A stretch of DNA of 11,979 nucleotides, from assembly GCA_937915925.1 (NCBI GenBank), contig CALGGM010000172.1, forward strand, positions 1 to 11,979, in the 5' to 3' direction. Under the pieces are notes generated by a model that ran no database searches, was not told the DNA's origin, and was given only the letters and a program-made list of their open reading frames with translations. Position 1 is the first letter of the stretch, and each line of letters starts with the position of its first letter. Positions 1 to 7,287 of the stretch are shown here, piece after piece. This stretch comes from an uncultured Clostridia bacterium (GTDB lineage: Bacteria; Bacillota; Clostridia; Christensenellales; CAG-138). Made by a program: the position numbers and the translations under genes.

Positions 1-470
1 TGATGCCGCTTGTGATCAACCCAAAAGACGAGCAGTATTTGAAACGATTGGAGTCGTTTACAAACAAAAAGGCAAAGAATAAGGAACTGAAGATTCAGCA
101 GACATATGACAAGATCTCTGCAGAAGAGAACATAAAAATCTATGATCTCTTCCAAAGCAAGCTTTCAACCTATCCGTTTTCCAAACGTCCTGCCAACATA
201 TTCGATGCGGTGGAGAAAGGCAAAGAGCGGTTTGAATCTCTGTCTCTGGAAGACCAGGTAGCTGTCCTTGAACAAATACTGCTGTCGTTCGGCCGCTCCG
301 GCGGAGGAAGCGATCTGAAATTGATCGGCGGCGTCGCCAAAGCCGGCGTTCCGACGTTGAGTTCCTCTCTTTCGAACTGGAAAAAGAACTATACCGATGT
401 CCGGATCATTGACCAATCCGCTTCGGGACTCTTTGAAAAACAGTCTGTCAATCTGTTGGAACTGCTATGA
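1..470 (+). CDS. cas9: Cas9 endonuclease (type II-A), C-terminal fragment
   Basis: This is the last ~155 residues of a Cas9, the RNA-guided double-strand DNA endonuclease of type II CRISPR systems; the gene runs off the left edge, so the Met codon at position 3 is probably internal. The visible part would be the C-terminal PAM-interacting region. The motif near the end, DQSASGLFE, corresponds to the HQSITGLYE motif close to the C-terminus of Streptococcus pyogenes Cas9, and an upstream block (PANIFDAVEKGKERFESL) is typical of Cas9 tails. The RuvC and HNH nuclease domains lie outside the window, so catalytic competence cannot be judged. The stop codon overlaps the cas1 start (ATGA), and the cas1-cas2-csn2 order downstream independently supports the call. 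The PAM cannot be read from this fragment. Confidence 0.95.
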   Translation, partial: MPLVINPKDEQYLKRLESFTNKKAKNKELKIQQTYDKISAEENIKIYDLFQSKLSTYPFSKRPANIFDAVEKGKERFESLSLEDQVAVLEQILLSFGRSGGGSDLKLIGGVAKAGVPTLSSSLSNWKKNYTDVRIIDQSASGLFEKQSVNLLELL

Positions 471-1339
471 GCTGGCGGACGGTCGTGATTTCAAATCGCT
501 GTAAACTGGATCTGAAGATGGGCTATCTTGTGGTGCGAGGGATAGAAACAAAGCGTGTCTTTTTGGATGAGATAGCCCTCCTTCTGATCGAAAGCACGGC
601 GGTTTCTTTGACGTGCAGCTTGCTTTCGGAATTGACGGCAAAAAAGATCCGGGTCATTTTCTGCGATGAAAAACGAAACCCGACAGCGGAACTGAGCCCA
701 TACTATGGATGTCACGACAGTTCTCGAAAGATCAAGAAACAGATTCTGTGGAGCGAACAGAACAAGGGCGCTGTCTGGACGGCAATCATCGCGGAGAAAA
801 TCGGTAATCAGGCGCGACTGCTCGAAAGAATGCAGAAAGATAAGGAGGCAGCGCTTCTTCAACGGTATTTGACGGAATTGGAATTCGGCGACGCAACAAA
901 CAGGGAGGGACATGCGGCTAAGGTCTATTTCAATGCGCTGTTCGGAATGGACTTCGGAAGAAGAGTACCGGATGATCCGATCAACGCCGCATTGAATTAC
1001 GGATACGGATTGATCCTGTCCGCTGTGAACAGAGAGGTCGTTTCAAACGGGTATTTGACGCAGCTGGGACTATTTCATGATAACACTTTTAATCAATTCA
1101 ATTTAAGCAGCGATTTGATGGAACCGCTTCGTCCGTTGATCGATGCGCGCGTTGTGCAGGAGCAGCCGGAAGCTTTCAACACGGACGTCAAACACAAAAT
1201 GGTTGCATTATTGCATGCACCTATACGGATATCCAATTCGGAGCAAACCGTTTTGAATGCAATCAAACTGTATGTAAAGTCGGTCTTTGACGCATTGAAT
1301 GCAGAAGACGTTTCCCGCATTCAGTTCCCTGTATTATGA
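467..1339 (+). CDS. cas1: CRISPR-associated endonuclease Cas1 (type II-A)
   Basis: Cas1 is the integrase of spacer acquisition; it forms a complex with Cas2 that inserts new spacers at the leader end of the array. The 290-residue length is normal for type II Cas1. The family's metal-binding residues are visible: Glu147 in TNREGHAAKVYF, His204 in GLFHDN and Glu219 in SSDLMEP, matching in order and spacing the E-H-E triad of the family, so the enzyme looks intact. The ATG at 467 overlaps the cas9 stop by ATGA, which implies translational coupling and fixes the start. The neighbours cas9, cas2 and csn2 form one operon in the standard type II-A order. Confidence 0.97.
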   Translation: MSWRTVVISNRCKLDLKMGYLVVRGIETKRVFLDEIALLLIESTAVSLTCSLLSELTAKKIRVIFCDEKRNPTAELSPYYGCHDSSRKIKKQILWSEQNKGAVWTAIIAEKIGNQARLLERMQKDKEAALLQRYLTELEFGDATNREGHAAKVYFNALFGMDFGRRVPDDPINAALNYGYGLILSAVNREVVSNGYLTQLGLFHDNTFNQFNLSSDLMEPLRPLIDARVVQEQPEAFNTDVKHKMVALLHAPIRISNSEQTVLNAIKLYVKSVFDALNAEDVSRIQFPVL

Positions 1340-1656
1340 ATTATCGGTTTATGCGTGTTCTGGTCTTCTTTGACTTGCCGACAGAAACGGCGGCTGATAA
1401 AAGAGCATATCGGCAGTTTCGAAAAGCGTTGGTAAAGAACGGTTTTGTTATGATGCAGGAATCTGTCTATTGCCGATTGCTGATCAATGCGAATGCAGGC
1501 AAAGCTGCCATGGAAACAGTTCGAAGGAATAAACCGCCGAAGGGGCTTGTTCAAATGTTGACCGTAACAGAAAAGCAGTTTGCCGAAATGGAATATCTGG
1601 TGGGGCAAAACACAAGCGATGTGATTACAACGGATGAAAGGTTGATCATTTTATGA
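1336..1656 (+). CDS. cas2: CRISPR-associated protein Cas2 (type II-A)
   Basis: Cas2 is the small ferredoxin-fold protein that bridges Cas1 dimers in the spacer-integration complex. The 106-residue product begins with the family's first strand, MRVLVFFDLPTET, containing the conserved aspartate (Asp13), and continues with the RAYRQFRKALVKNGFVMMQESVY segment typical of Cas2. The chosen ATG overlaps the cas1 stop codon by ATGA; an internal Met6 that starts the conserved strand is an alternative, but the coupled start is more convincing. The last codons overlap csn2, again by ATGA. Nothing suggests damage. Confidence 0.96.
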   Translation: MNYRFMRVLVFFDLPTETAADKRAYRQFRKALVKNGFVMMQESVYCRLLINANAGKAAMETVRRNKPPKGLVQMLTVTEKQFAEMEYLVGQNTSDVITTDERLIIL

Positions 1657-2318
1657 AATTGCTGTTCTCGGAATTTTATCCTACGGTCGATCTGGAAGAA
1701 AACGCCGTCGTCACGATTTCCATAGAAGATCCGGTTTTTCTCCGCACGGTGATCCTGGATATCCGATCACAACTGGAAGGAAATAAAGGAACGTGTGTGC
1801 TTTCCGATAACGGGGTTCCGCTCGACATGGCGAAGAATCTGGAATTGCTTCCGGATATCCTTCCGTTTTCGGGAAATCGAAAAAACCTCTTGAACAAAGT
1901 GCTTACTGCGGTGGAAAAGAACGGCATGGAAAATATTGAGGAGGTGCAAAAACTGTCGGCGGAGATAGAGACGTATTTGTTGAGCATTTCGGAAGACTGG
2001 CCGCTTTCGTTTGATATGGGGAAGATAACGCCGGCATCCCTGTTGAAACTGGCGGGTGCGCAGATCGAGTTGGGTGGCGAGTCTCTTCTGGAAGATCTGC
2101 TGACATACATGGACCTTACAGTGGAGATGGAAAGAGAGAAGATCTTTTGCCTGCTGAATCTCCATTGCTATTTTTCTGTTGAAGAACTTGACACCTTCTT
2201 TCACAGCGTTGCGCTGCATCGGCATCGGCTGCTTGTTTTTGAAGGATCGGAATATCCCTGCGTGCATGAAGAAAAAAAGATCGTGATCGATAAGGATCTG
2301 TGCCAGATCATCTTGTAA
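1653..2318 (+). CDS. csn2: CRISPR-associated protein Csn2 (type II-A)
   Basis: Csn2 defines subtype II-A. It forms a ring-shaped tetramer that slides on double-stranded DNA ends and is needed, with Cas1, Cas2 and Cas9, for spacer acquisition. The identification rests on position (last cas gene, directly before the leader), on length (221 residues, like the short Csn2 of S. pyogenes), and on the N-terminal MKLLFSEFYPTVDLEENAVVTI and central FSGNRKNLLNKVLTAVE segments, which resemble the family. The start ATG overlaps the cas2 stop by ATGA. The stop codon overlaps the candidate -35 box of the array promoter, so the cas operon and the array are packed with no spare sequence. Csn2 diverges strongly between lineages, hence slightly lower confidence than for cas1 and cas2. 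Confidence 0.9.
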   Translation: MKLLFSEFYPTVDLEENAVVTISIEDPVFLRTVILDIRSQLEGNKGTCVLSDNGVPLDMAKNLELLPDILPFSGNRKNLLNKVLTAVEKNGMENIEEVQKLSAEIETYLLSISEDWPLSFDMGKITPASLLKLAGAQIELGGESLLEDLLTYMDLTVEMEREKIFCLLNLHCYFSVEELDTFFHSVALHRHRLLVFEGSEYPCVHEEKKIVIDKDLCQIIL

Positions 2319-2341
2319 GTTTGCAGAGAATCTGCTAAAAT
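2313..2341 (+). promoter_or_regulatory. Candidate SigA promoter for the CRISPR array
   Basis: TTGTAA (2313-2318), a 17-bp spacer, then TAAAAT (2336-2341) preceded by TGC, which makes an extended -10 element. Transcription would start near 2348, about 50 bp before the first repeat. The -35 overlaps the csn2 stop, and a 13-bp dyad (GCAGA-GAA-TCTGC) fills most of the spacer between the two boxes and could be an operator. This is a sequence match only. Confidence 0.5.
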
Positions 2342-2400
2342 ACAGTTGCAGTCCTTCTGAATACACAACGGTTTGCTGGACCGGATTTTCAAATTTGAGG
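2319..2400 (+). promoter_or_regulatory. CRISPR leader
   Basis: An 82-bp A/T-leaning segment between the csn2 stop and repeat 1. It ends in ATTTGAGG next to the first repeat; ATTTGAG is the leader-anchoring motif reported for Streptococcus thermophilus type II-A leaders, here with one extra G before the repeat. It also contains TTGCAG twice (2321-2326 and 2346-2351) and the dyad GCAGA-GAA-TCTGC (2323-2335). Polarity is confirmed by the degenerate repeats at the opposite end of the array. Confidence 0.85.
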
Positions 2401-4682
2401 GTTTGAGAGCTGTGTAATTTCAGAGGGGTCTCAAACTTCTTAATTTTTTTGACAACCAGATTCACGTTTGAGAGCTGTGTAATTTCAGAGGGGTCTCAAA
2501 CCTACCAGTTCGCGCATCTTATCATCAAAGAGTTTGAGAGCTGTGTAATTTCAGAGGGGTCTCAAACCGCTTCTCTTAATTTCTGCTTAATATCAGCGTT
2601 TGAGAGCTGTGTAATTTCAGAGGGGTCTCAAACCTTGCAATCGTTTAAAGCACTTCTCCTAAAGTTTGAGAGCTGTGTAATTTCAGAGGGGTCTCAAACC
2701 CTCGATTGATAATGCAAATGGTGCTGCTGGTTTGAGAGCTGTGTAATTTCAGAGGGGTCTCAAACTAAGATAGATAAAGATAATACGCAAGAAGAGTTTG
2801 AGAGCTGTGTAATTTCAGAGGGGTCTCAAACGTCTTCCAAGCCAGATAAGTCTCCCGTCTTGTTTGAGAGCTGTGTAATTTCAGAGGGGTCTCAAACTAA
2901 CAGATCGAAATATACGTTACAAAACTTGTTTGAGAGCTGTGTAATTTCAGAGGGGTCTCAAACAAATGCAGAGCGCCTTAAATTAAAATATAAGTTTGAG
3001 AGCTGTGTAATTTCAGAGGGGTCTCAAACATCCCAATTTGTTAATATCTCACATAATACGTTTGAGAGCTGTGTAATTTCAGAGGGGTCTCAAACTGTGG
3101 CGATTGCTTCGAGAAAGGTAACGGAGTTTGAGAGCTGTGTAATTTCAGAGGGGTCTCAAACAGTAATTGTCATCTGCTGTACTATGATGATGTTTGAGAG
3201 CTGTGTAATTTCAGAGGGGTCTCAAACCATTTGTTTTAAAAAGTAAATAGTTTTTTTGTTTGAGAGCTGTGTAATTTCAGAGGGGTCTCAAACCCATTGA
3301 GATGATGGAGGCGTCCCCGAACTAGTTTGAGAGCTGTGTAATTTCAGAGGGGTCTCAAACGATAAGCGATCAGGTTGCAACGATGGTCGCGTTTGAGAGC
3401 TGTGTAATTTCAGAGGGGTCTCAAACCAAGCGCGGGTGCTCGATCTGATCGCGCAGGTTTGAGAGCTGTGTAATTTCAGAGGGGTCTCAAACTTCGTGCG
3501 CGCGTATTCGGTATTAGTCATGGTTTGAGAGCTGTGTAATTTCAGAGGGGTCTCAAACATAACGTCCGCTTCATTATCGACGAGTTAAGTTTGAGAGCTG
3601 TGTAATTTCAGAGGGGTCTCAAACGTCTTCACCTGCGACATTGAGGGTCCGATCGTTTGAGAGCTGTGTAATTTCAGAGGGGTCTCAAACCGTTTCCACC
3701 GGCATATCCTGTATGAACACGTTTGAGAGCTGTGTAATTTCAGAGGGGTCTCAAACCATCAAATTCTGCTGCTCGATAAGCTGCTCGTTTGAGAGCTGTG
3801 TAATTTCAGAGGGGTCTCAAACCCTCCTTATCCTCCGGATGCGCCCGGTAAAGTTTGAGAGCTGTGTAATTTCAGAGGGGTCTCAAACAGAAGTTAAGAG
3901 ATGGAGGACATAAATAATGTTTGAGAGCTGTGTAATTTCAGAGGGGTCTCAAACCGTGCGAATCACGGATCAAATATGTCACCGAGTTTGAGAGCTGTGT
4001 AATTTCAGAGGGGTCTCAAACTCTCGCTTGCGATGGTGCTCACCTCCTTCTGTTTGAGAGCTGTGTAATTTCAGAGGGGTCTCAAACTCCCCGAAAGGCT
4101 CCGAGTACGGTCCGGAGGTTTGAGAGCTGTGTAATTTCAGAGGGGTCTCAAACCCGGATCACCGAGGCGGCAGCCGCCCGCGTGTTTGAGAGCTGTGTAA
4201 TTTCAGAGGGGTCTCAAACCGAAACGGAAACGTGACCGTCCCCCCAGTCGTTTGAGAGCTGTGTAATTTCAGAGGGGTCTCAAACTTTGGACGAGCTGAC
4301 ATAACAAGGGAGAGGGTTTGAGAGCTGTGTAATTTCAGAGGGGTCTCAAACTCGCATCTACTTAACGTCGCGCTGAAAACCGTTTGAGAGCTGTGTAATT
4401 TCAGAGGGGTCTCAAACAGACCGAGCGATTCGATGACATACCGATTCAGTTTGAGAGCTGTGTAATTTCAGAGGGGTCTCAAACCGCGAAATTCGTCATG
4501 CTGGATCGTTTGGGTTTGAGAGCTGTGTATTTTCAGAGGGGTCTCAAACACCGCGAAATCGAAACCGAAACCGCTGTTAGGTTTGAGAGCTGTGTATTTT
4601 CAGAGGGGTCTCAAATCGACCACGGCATTCGTGCAACAGGAGATCGGTTTGAGAGCTGTGTATTTTCAGAGGGGTCTCAAAT
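2401..4682 (+). CRISPR. Type II-A CRISPR array, 35 repeats and 34 spacers
   Basis: There are 35 direct repeats of 36 bp, each starting GTTTGAGAGCTGTGTA and ending GAGGGGTCTCAAAC, separated by 34 spacers (28 of 30 bp, two of 29 bp, four of 31 bp). Repeat ends form a perfect 8-bp inverted pair (GTTTGAGA / TCTCAAAC), and the 5' half resembles the GTTTTAGAGCTATG start of S. pyogenes repeats, which with the adjacent cas genes places it in subtype II-A. The array reads away from csn2, leader on the left. Repeats 1-32 are identical; repeats 33-35 carry A to T at repeat position 17, and repeats 34-35 also end in T. All 34 spacers differ. Spacers 1-13 total 133/389 G+C and spacers 14-34 total 342/633. 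No spacer was seen to match elsewhere in this window, and targets cannot be identified without a search. Confidence 0.99.
4514..4682 (+). repeat. Leader-distal variant CRISPR repeats 33-35
   Basis: The last three repeats (4514-4549, 4581-4616, 4647-4682) share A17T (GTGTATTTTCAG instead of GTGTAATTTCAG), and the last two also end in T instead of C. Degeneration at the trailer end is the usual mark of the oldest part of an array and supports the stated orientation. Confidence 0.95.
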
Positions 4683-4721
4683 CTGTTATCACCTTAAATG
4701 CTGATTAACGACAGACAGTTT

Positions 4722-4742
4722 GTGCCTAAAAATATTGGGCAC
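4722..4742 (+). other. Hairpin downstream of the CRISPR array
   Basis: GTGCCTAA and TTGGGCAC pair over 8 bp with one T-G wobble around an AAATA loop, 39 bp after the last repeat. The position would suit an end for the pre-crRNA, but no T-run follows, so it is not called a terminator. Confidence 0.35.
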
Positions 4743-5002
4743 GTACGAGCCAATCGAACCGGATGCACATAGTCCTGATATAATGTTGAAAAAAACATCA
4801 GCCATTCCAGAATATTCATAAAATCGAGCAGTTGGTGAGTTCTATTGTACGACCTTATGAATCATTTGGCATAACCAAAAGTCGCTTGATCCATCTACCA
4901 CTGCTTTGAAAGACGGCACAATTACCTTGCAGGTTTTGCCTGACCCAGCGAGGAACTGCAAAGAGTTTGCATGGATTGTAGACCTCCATTTTTCAATTTG
5001 TG

Positions 5003-5031
5003 TTGACAGAACGAAACCTACTGACTATAAT
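5003..5031 (+). promoter_or_regulatory. Consensus SigA promoter for the ATPase gene
   Basis: A perfect TTGACA (5003-5008), a 17-bp spacer and a perfect TATAAT (5026-5031). The predicted start near 5038 leaves a ~60-nt untranslated leader before the ATG at 5099. It is the only consensus promoter seen in the 5-8.2 kb region and may serve all three genes downstream. Confidence 0.85.
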
Positions 5032-5047
5032 GAAATTGTAATTAAAG

Positions 5048-5083
5048 CGGCGGTAAACGATGATTTTAGCGCGTTCACCGCCG
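5048..5083 (+). promoter_or_regulatory. 5'-UTR hairpin abutting the ribosome binding site
   Basis: CGGCGGT (5048-5054) pairs perfectly with ACCGCCG (5077-5083), and inside it AACG (5056-5059) pairs with CGTT (5072-5075), leaving a 12-nt loop. The 3' arm ends one base before the AAGGAG (5085-5090). With no T-run it is unlikely to be a terminator; it could stabilise the mRNA or control access to the ribosome binding site. Confidence 0.5.
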
Positions 5084-5098
5084 GATAAGGAGAGCGCA

Positions 5099-6529
5099 AT
5101 GATTGGTCGGCAACACGAAGTGAAGGAATTGAACAAGCTGTATGAAAGCAATCGTGCAGAGCTTGTGGCGATATACGGGCGTCGTCGCGTCGGAAAAACA
5201 TACCTTGTGGACGAAACGTTTTCCGGTCGCATTACGTTCCGCCATGCGGGATTGTCTCCTATCGGACAGGAAGCAAAAGGATTTTTGCGCACGCAGTTGA
5301 ATCATTTTTATAACTCTCTCGAATTGCAGGGGATGGAACCCTGCAAGAAACCGTCCAACTGGCAGGATGCTTTTCTTCTGTTGGAAAAGCATTTACAAAA
5401 GGTAGACGACGGTTCCAGACAGGTGGTGTTTTTAGATGAAATGCCATGGCTGGACACGCCAAGATCCGGCTTTATCAGCGCCTTTGAAGGGTTCTGGAAC
5501 ACATGGGGATGTCATCGGAAAAACTTGATGGTGATCGTTTGCGGAAGCGCGAACTCATGGATCCTGGACAGCTTAATCAATAATCACGGAGGGCTTTACA
5601 ATCGCGTGACCTATGAGATGAAGCTGTCGCCCTTTACATTGCGGGAGTGTGAAGAATATTATATCGGCAATCAAATTCGGTTTTCAAGATACGACATGAC
5701 TCAAAGCTACATGATCTTCGGCGGCATTCCATATTATATGGGGTATATTGATCGGGAACTGAGCCTGGCGCAGAACGTGGATCGCCTGTTCTTCTCCAAG
5801 AACGCAAGATTACAAAACGAATATGATCGTTTATTTGATTCCATCTTTATCAATCCCGATGCGGTAAAAGCGATCGTTCAACTTCTTCATACACGGAATG
5901 CGGGGTACACAAGGAAAGAAATTGCGGAGAAGCTCAAGGTCACGGACGGAGGACGCTTTTCTCGCAATCTGAGTGCATTAATCGCCAGTGATTTTGTGAT
6001 GAAGTACATTCCGTTCGGTTATGGAAAGCGTGAGGAACACTATAAATTAGTTGATCCGTTTTGCCTGTTCTATTTGCAGTTTGTAAACGGTCAGCGAAAA
6101 ACAAATGAGCAGTTCTGGCAGCAAAATGTTACCTCGCAGCCGGTTGCAATCTGGAGAGGATTCGCATTTGAGAATGTGTGTTTCAATCATATTGAACCGA
6201 TCAAAAAGGCGCTTGGCATTTCCGGGGTCATCTCTTCCGCTTCCGCTTGGTCAAAACGAAGCGAAGATGAATCGGGCACGCAGATTGATCTCCTGATCAA
6301 CCGAAACGACAATGTGGTGAACATGTGCGAATTGAAGTTTTATAGCGGAGATTTTGCTGTCAACAAGGAGTATTACAAGGTTCTGCTTCATCGGCAGGAA
6401 CTGCTCGCAAAAGAGCTTTCTCCAAAAGCATCCATTCACAGCACGCTGATCACAACCTTTGGGCTTGTCAAAAACGAGTACAGCGGTGCGTTTGTGAATG
6501 TCATTACATTGAATGATCTGTTTGATTAG
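5099..6529 (+). CDS. STAND-like P-loop ATPase with C-terminal DUF234-type nuclease-like domain
   Basis: A 476-residue protein of the archaeal-ATPase type (ATPase_2 plus DUF234; the MNS clade of STAND NTPases). Walker A is GRRRVGKT (27-34), Walker B is VVFLDE (109-114) and a sensor-like strand is VCGSANSW (148-154). A winged-helix-like segment with YTRKEIAEKLKVTDGGRFSR lies around 270-300. The C-terminal part contains QIDLL (Asp397) followed by CELKFY (Glu411-Lys413), a D...ExK arrangement as in PD-(D/E)XK nucleases. The start at 5099 is chosen because AAGGAG lies 8 nt upstream; the in-frame ATG at 5060 sits in the loop of the 5'-UTR hairpin without a ribosome binding site. The cellular role of this family is not established; P-loop plus nuclease-like domain beside a CRISPR array suggests defence or mobile-element functions, which is inference. 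Confidence 0.85.
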   Translation: MIGRQHEVKELNKLYESNRAELVAIYGRRRVGKTYLVDETFSGRITFRHAGLSPIGQEAKGFLRTQLNHFYNSLELQGMEPCKKPSNWQDAFLLLEKHLQKVDDGSRQVVFLDEMPWLDTPRSGFISAFEGFWNTWGCHRKNLMVIVCGSANSWILDSLINNHGGLYNRVTYEMKLSPFTLRECEEYYIGNQIRFSRYDMTQSYMIFGGIPYYMGYIDRELSLAQNVDRLFFSKNARLQNEYDRLFDSIFINPDAVKAIVQLLHTRNAGYTRKEIAEKLKVTDGGRFSRNLSALIASDFVMKYIPFGYGKREEHYKLVDPFCLFYLQFVNGQRKTNEQFWQQNVTSQPVAIWRGFAFENVCFNHIEPIKKALGISGVISSASAWSKRSEDESGTQIDLLINRNDNVVNMCELKFYSGDFAVNKEYYKVLLHRQELLAKELSPKASIHSTLITTFGLVKNEYSGAFVNVITLNDLFD

Positions 6530-6557
6530 AGATATTGAGAGATCATAAACCATAACA

Positions 6558-6577
6558 GGCAAGGATTTTACCTTGCT
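6558..6577 (+). other. Intergenic hairpin between the ATPase gene and the next gene
   Basis: GGCAAGG (6558-6564) pairs with CCTTGCT (6571-6577) across a 6-nt ATTTTA loop: six Watson-Crick pairs and one G-T pair. Without a T-run it is more likely a processing or mRNA-stability element than a terminator. Confidence 0.35.
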
Positions 6578-6609
6578 ACAGCTATTTATCATGAGGAGAT
6601 TTGCTATTT

Positions 6610-7224
6610 ATGAAACAGAAAGCTATTCTTCCCAAATCCTTCTTTCGTGATCATCCGTTGGCGAATATCTCTTTCGCGCGCTTCTCTTATTTTCAGATGG
6701 CAGAACTGAAGCAAGGAACTATATCGGAGATATATGCAAAGACATCGCTTTCAGACCTTTTGCCCAAAGAACGCGTGGAGCAAATTGCGGCAGAAAATGA
6801 ACGTATTTCAAATTTGCAGACGGAAGAAGATGTGATCCAAGCATTGCGAAAGGTGAAGGAATCTTTTTGCCGGGATGCGATCGTTAAGCGTGCGCTGGAG
6901 ATGGAGGATACCGTTCTTCCGTTATTGCTGCAGCGTTATCAAACCAACCGAGTGGATTTCTTTATAGAGGGAGCAGCGCATATTTTTGCGCGTGCCGACG
7001 TCCGCTATGCTGAAGCACTGTTTGCTGATTATGAATCCATTCGTTCCGATTACGCCCGCGCGCAGGCATGCTTGGTTTTCGCTGCAAAGGATATGAAGCA
7101 GGCGATTCCGCTTCTTTTAACCGAGATGAACCGTCTCAAAACGGTGACAAATCGGGAGTTTCGTACCGATCTGTCGCAAGCCCCGCTGCTTGCATTATAC
7201 GTCTTGAACAATGAACCGTTTTAG
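6610..7224 (+). CDS. Unrecognised helical protein in the ATPase-nuclease cluster
   Basis: A 204-residue protein that I do not recognise. The composition and spacing of hydrophobic residues suggest an all-helical protein, perhaps with HEAT-like repeats (for example DFFIEGAAHIFARADVRYAEALFADYESI followed by similar helices), without signal peptide or membrane segment and without an evident catalytic motif. The ATG at 6610 is preferred, with GAGGAG 11 nt upstream; the in-frame TTG at 6601 is too close to that site. It lies 80 bp after the ATPase gene and 63 bp before the DUF1016 nuclease gene, in the same direction, so joint transcription is plausible. The reading frame that follows the stop codon (LDAALEETVSSVYTMDDEER) looks protein-like, so a lost base in the TTTT run at the stop may have shortened the protein. 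Confidence 0.7.
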   Translation: MKQKAILPKSFFRDHPLANISFARFSYFQMAELKQGTISEIYAKTSLSDLLPKERVEQIAAENERISNLQTEEDVIQALRKVKESFCRDAIVKRALEMEDTVLPLLLQRYQTNRVDFFIEGAAHIFARADVRYAEALFADYESIRSDYARAQACLVFAAKDMKQAIPLLLTEMNRLKTVTNREFRTDLSQAPLLALYVLNNEPF

Positions 7225-7287
7225 ATGCAGCACTTGAAGAAACCGTGAGCAGCGTATATACTATGGACGATGAGGAGAGGATAACGC

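Larger units (their letters stand above)
4683..5098. other. Intergenic region between the CRISPR array and the ATPase gene
   Basis: This 416-bp stretch has no convincing gene. It holds a hairpin 40 bp past the last repeat (4722-4742: GTGCCTAA, 5-nt loop, TTGGGCAC with one T-G pair; no T-run), a perfect SigA promoter (5003-5031) and a 5'-UTR hairpin (5048-5083). The only reading frame of any length, from a TTG at 4906, lacks a ribosome binding site and runs through the promoter, so it was not called. No anti-repeat indicating a tracrRNA was seen. Confidence 0.7.

Noticed and set aside
2340..2400. tracrRNA gene in the CRISPR leader
   Set aside because: The complementarity to the repeat is only 11 bases with a gap, and no nexus, 3' hairpins or T-run follow; kept only as a low-interest observation.
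2449..4704. Long repetitive reading frames inside the array, on both strands (FESCVISEGSQT-type repeats)
   Set aside because: The repeat-spacer unit is 66 bp, a multiple of three, so the repeat is read in one frame throughout; these are an artefact of the CRISPR array, not genes.
4906..5088. Short frame from a TTG, 60 residues
   Set aside because: It has no ribosome binding site, runs through a perfect SigA promoter and the 5'-UTR hairpin, and matches no family I recognise.
5060..5098. Upstream ATG giving a 13-residue longer ATPase
   Set aside because: It lies in a hairpin loop without a Shine-Dalgarno sequence; the ATG at 5099 has AAGGAG at ideal spacing.
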